16,458 nucleotides of DNA, taken from assembly GCA_028289505.1 (NCBI GenBank), contig JANQPK010000417.1:1-16458 (forward strand), written 5' to 3'. Numbering within the stretch: position 1 is the stretch's first letter; each line of letters starts with the position of its first letter. Under the pieces are notes generated by a model. That model had not been told where the DNA came from and did not search any database. It saw nothing but the letters and a program-made list of their open reading frames with translations. A program made the position numbers and the translations under genes. Source of the DNA: Cyclobacteriaceae bacterium (GTDB lineage: Bacteria; Bacteroidota; Bacteroidia; Cytophagales; Cyclobacteriaceae). Of the stretch, positions 14,548 through 16,458 are shown piece after piece.

Positions 14548-14593
14548 CCAATTTGTCGGTTCCGGACAGAACTGGTATTTTTTTTTCTTTTTT
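14548..14593 (+). terminator. Rho-independent-type terminator after trhO
   Basis: Starting 5 bp after the trhO stop, CCA (14548-14550), TT and TGTC pair with GACA, AA and TGG (ending 14575), giving an interrupted stem of about nine pairs around a GGTTCCG loop. It is followed at 14578-14593 by nine T, a C and six T. It closes the pyrD-trhO gene run and separates it from the lipoprotein gene. Confidence 0.7.
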
Positions 14594-14648
14594 CTCAGGA
14601 TTCTACTAAATTCAATTTACTAAACCCCTATCGCGCTAAACAGAAACC

Positions 14649-15215
14649 ATGAATACTTTAAGAAACTTGATGATCCTTGGAATAGTGATTTCCATCTCCG
14701 GTTGCCTATCATACGAGAAATACGTAGTGGAATCGGATTACAGCTATTTAGGTAAATTCAAAAGATACCAGACTTTCGATTTTTTAAGTGATGCCAACTA
14801 CAATAACCTGGAAAGTGAACAAGACACTACTCTAAGGAAGGCCATTGCCTCAAGAATGAAATTACAGGGGTTTAAGCAAGAAGAAAGAAATCCTAGCTTA
14901 CTGATCACTTATAAAGTGTTTTATGATGATTTCAACTTTCAGGGATATCAACAACCTGAATTGGAGCAATGGATAAAATACGAAGATGATGAGATGGAAT
15001 ACGATCCCGTGAAATACAGCCTACGCCAGGGAACCCTACTAATCATCTTTTTGGATCGAAAGAAAGAAACGGCAGTTTGGCAGGGATACGCCTCTAGTTT
15101 GTTCGGTAACCAGCAATTCGATAACGAACGCTACCTTAAAAGAGCAGTGCGTAACATCTTCGACCAGTACCGACTGTTTGCCGATGGTACCGTAATCAAT
15201 ACCCGCTTCAACTAG
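14649..15215 (+). CDS. DUF4136 family lipoprotein
   Basis: A 188-aa predicted lipoprotein: MNTLRN, a hydrophobic core, then ISGC with lipobox Cys19. The mature part fits DUF4136: KFKRYQTFDFL near the start, an amphipathic helix LRKAIASRMKLQGFKQ, PSLLITYKVFYDD, then YSLRQGTLLIIFLDRKKETAVWQGYASS, and a final helix ending RNIFDQYRLF. These domains are common in Bacteroidota and Proteobacteria surface lipoproteins; their function is not established. It begins 55 bp after the terminator, so it needs its own promoter, but no exact TAnnTTTG box was found. Its TAG lies 3 bp from the stop of the convergent coiled-coil gene. Base composition and style match the neighbours. Confidence 0.85.
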   Translation: MNTLRNLMILGIVISISGCLSYEKYVVESDYSYLGKFKRYQTFDFLSDANYNNLESEQDTTLRKAIASRMKLQGFKQEERNPSLLITYKVFYDDFNFQGYQQPELEQWIKYEDDEMEYDPVKYSLRQGTLLIIFLDRKKETAVWQGYASSLFGNQQFDNERYLKRAVRNIFDQYRLFADGTVINTRFN

Positions 15216-15218
15216 GTA

Positions 15219-15518
15219 TTAGCTTTCCGAATCTTTGGTGGAGTCCTGCTTGGTATTGAAAGCAGTCTCAACCGCATCCCGAAATTCGTTGGTGGCATTT
15301 CTGATTTTTTCCTCCACCTCTTTCCATCTTTCGCTATCACCCAGAATTTCCCTGGTTTTATGCTCAAGGGTATCAATGTTGTTCCTTACCTCTTCTATTC
15401 TGCGATCAACTTCTTTTTTCCACTCTACCTGGGAAAGACTGGATTCTTCAAACATTTTATCAATTTTTCTACCAAGGTCTTGAAGCACATCTTCCATTTT
15501 TCGATGTTTGGTTTCCAT
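15219..15518 (-). CDS. Small charged coiled-coil protein, unknown function
   Basis: A 99-aa protein made almost entirely of charged heptad-like helix: KMEDVLQDLGRKIDKMFEES, VEWKKEVDRRIEEVRNNIDTL, and WKEVEEKIRNATNEFRDAVETAF, ending in an acidic, Ser-rich tail. No signal peptide, membrane segment or enzyme motif is seen. It may form a rod-like oligomer or bind another protein. A Met at residue 8 is an alternative start. It is divergent from the 229-aa gene (106 bp apart) and convergent with the DUF4136 gene (3 bp apart). The low-complexity helix makes homology hard to judge, so coding status rests on the clean frame and gene spacing. Confidence 0.65.
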   Translation of the reverse strand: METKHRKMEDVLQDLGRKIDKMFEESSLSQVEWKKEVDRRIEEVRNNIDTLEHKTREILGDSERWKEVEEKIRNATNEFRDAVETAFNTKQDSTKDSES

Positions 15519-15624
15519 AGGATTCTTAGTTTCTGTTACACTACATTAACGAAGTAATTGAACCGTGGGTTTAGTAGGTGAAAATTGATAAATTAACAGC
15601 ATAATCTACTGAACAATAAGAAAT

Positions 15625-16314
15625 ATGGATCTAGAAAGAGATGCGCTCGAGCATATTTTAGGACAGTTAAAGAACAAGGCCAGCATAAAGCAGATAGTTT
15701 ACCAGGTCACCAGGAAAGTATTTGACATGATGAGGGAAGAGGGCAAAAGGATCATCACGGAACTTGAGGTGAAGATTGAGGAAATGGAAACCTCCATACC
15801 TATTGAGTATAAAGAGTCCGGGGATTTCGAGTTCAGCCTAAAGCTCGGTGGTGATATCTTAATATTTCATATGCAATCTAATGTGATTACCTTCAACGAC
15901 GATTTCCCATTAATGCAGAAACCATACGTGCAAGAGGATCCAACCAGAAAGTATTTTGGTCATATTACGGTCTATAATTTTCTGGCAGACTCCATAAGAT
16001 ATAATCGACTAGGCGACCCCGGTTATCTGATTTCCAGACTTCTCATTAACAAGGAGTCGCATTTTTTTGCAGAGGGATCCGGTCAATTGAATTTCTTGTT
16101 CCAGGACTTAGAACAAAATGTGGTAACAGGTGATTGGCTAAGATTGATTATTGAAAAATCCATATCCGAGGCCATGGAAAATGACCTGATTGGCCCTAAG
16201 TATCCTGAAATCAAGTCTATTTCCTTGAAACAGCAACTCGGTCAGAGCTTAGCTGCCATCAGGGGTGAAAAGATTGGATTTCAGATGAGTGCTGAGGACA
16301 AAATCCAAGGATGA
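15625..16314 (+). CDS. Conserved hypothetical protein, 229 aa
   Basis: I recognise no named domain. The first 55 residues are a long charged helix with Met/Glu/Lys repeats (KVFDMMREEGKRIITELEVKIEEMET). A beta-rich core follows: GDFEFSLKLGGDILIFHMQSNVITF, then PYVQEDPTRKYFGHITVYNFLADSIRYNRLGDPGYLISRLLINKESHFF, ending in helices (QDLEQNVVTGDWLRLIIEKSI). The motifs YNFLADSI, RYNRLGDPGYLI and INKESHFF look like conserved family signatures of Bacteroidota proteins. There is no signal peptide or membrane segment, so it is cytosolic. The ATG at 15625 is the first start after the divergent spacer. Its stop TGA directly abuts the stop of the convergent gene (TGATCA at 16312-16317). Confidence 0.75.
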   Translation: MDLERDALEHILGQLKNKASIKQIVYQVTRKVFDMMREEGKRIITELEVKIEEMETSIPIEYKESGDFEFSLKLGGDILIFHMQSNVITFNDDFPLMQKPYVQEDPTRKYFGHITVYNFLADSIRYNRLGDPGYLISRLLINKESHFFAEGSGQLNFLFQDLEQNVVTGDWLRLIIEKSISEAMENDLIGPKYPEIKSISLKQQLGQSLAAIRGEKIGFQMSAEDKIQG

Positions 16315-16458
16315 TCAGTCTGCAAATAACTGGGTAAATTGAAATTCATTCCCATCAAATAATCCTAAATCACTGAGTTTTAACTTAGGGATTACCAACA
16401 ATGCCATAAACGACAGGGTCATAAATGGTGCCTCTAGCTGTGTACCCATAGACTTCAC
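16315..16458 (-). CDS. ade: C-terminal end of adenine deaminase (partial)
   Basis: Only the last 47 codons and the TGA stop (16317-16315) are inside the window; the rest lies beyond the right edge. The visible peptide contains GTQLEAPFMTLSFMALLVIP, then KLKLSDLGLFDG and a Phe-rich tail. The pattern PFMTLSF, ALxVIP, LKLxDxGLFD is the conserved C-terminus of adenine deaminase (E. coli Ade type), which converts adenine to hypoxanthine and ammonia in purine salvage. The metal-binding centre is not visible, so activity cannot be judged. It converges on the 229-aa gene with no space between stop codons. Confidence 0.75.
   Translation of the reverse strand: MKSMGTQLEAPFMTLSFMALLVIPKLKLSDLGLFDGNEFQFTQLFAD

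Overview
The window looks like ordinary chromosomal DNA of a Bacteroidota bacterium, most likely a marine or soil member of the Cytophagales/Cytophagia. The indications are several exact TAnnTTTG (-7) promoter boxes of the Bacteroidota type, weak or absent Shine-Dalgarno sequences, a DUF2851 protein, a DUF4136 lipoprotein, and a MASE1 histidine kinase of the kind common in that group. I see no rRNA, tRNA, insertion sequence, phage gene or CRISPR array. The species cannot be fixed from the sequence alone.

Left part (1-5182). A lipoprotein FAD-dependent oxidoreductase, cut by the left edge, and a D-2-hydroxyacid dehydrogenase lie on the minus strand. About 100 bp separates them, and that spacer holds a striking array with a 7-bp period. 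A 439-bp gene-free stretch follows. Then comes a plus-strand MASE1 sensor histidine kinase without a receiver domain, whose stop codon interlocks (CTAG) with that of a convergent six- or seven-pass membrane protein of unknown function.

Central cluster (5183-14593). All genes are on the plus strand: pyrD (class 2 dihydroorotate dehydrogenase), ftsK, lolA, pyrF, a DUF2851 gene, a polytopic GT-C-like membrane protein, a NeuD/PglD-like acyltransferase homologue and trhO. Several junctions are very tight: ftsK/lolA overlap by 4 bp, the DUF2851 stop abuts the next ATG, and NeuD-like/trhO are 3 bp apart. The cluster joins the last and fourth steps of UMP synthesis (pyrF, pyrD) to chromosome translocation at the septum (FtsK), lipoprotein trafficking (LolA), probable cell-surface glycan work and tRNA wobble-uridine modification (TrhO). 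Promoter-like boxes precede pyrD, ftsK and the NeuD-like gene. A hairpin plus T-tract after trhO probably ends the unit.

Right part (14594-16458). A DUF4136 lipoprotein gene runs into a convergent small coiled-coil gene. A conserved but unrecognised 229-aa gene runs into the 3' end of a minus-strand gene that reads as adenine deaminase. Three convergent gene pairs in the window have 4-bp overlap, 3-bp spacing and zero spacing, so no dedicated terminator fits between them.

The points most worth a second look are the heptad array with its G-quadruplex-capable strand, the palindrome fused to the pyrD promoter and start, the near-leaderless promoter and lost catalytic histidine of the NeuD-like gene, and the nuclease-like plus cysteine motifs of the DUF2851 protein. 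I see no convincing complete novel system; the interest lies in these local features.
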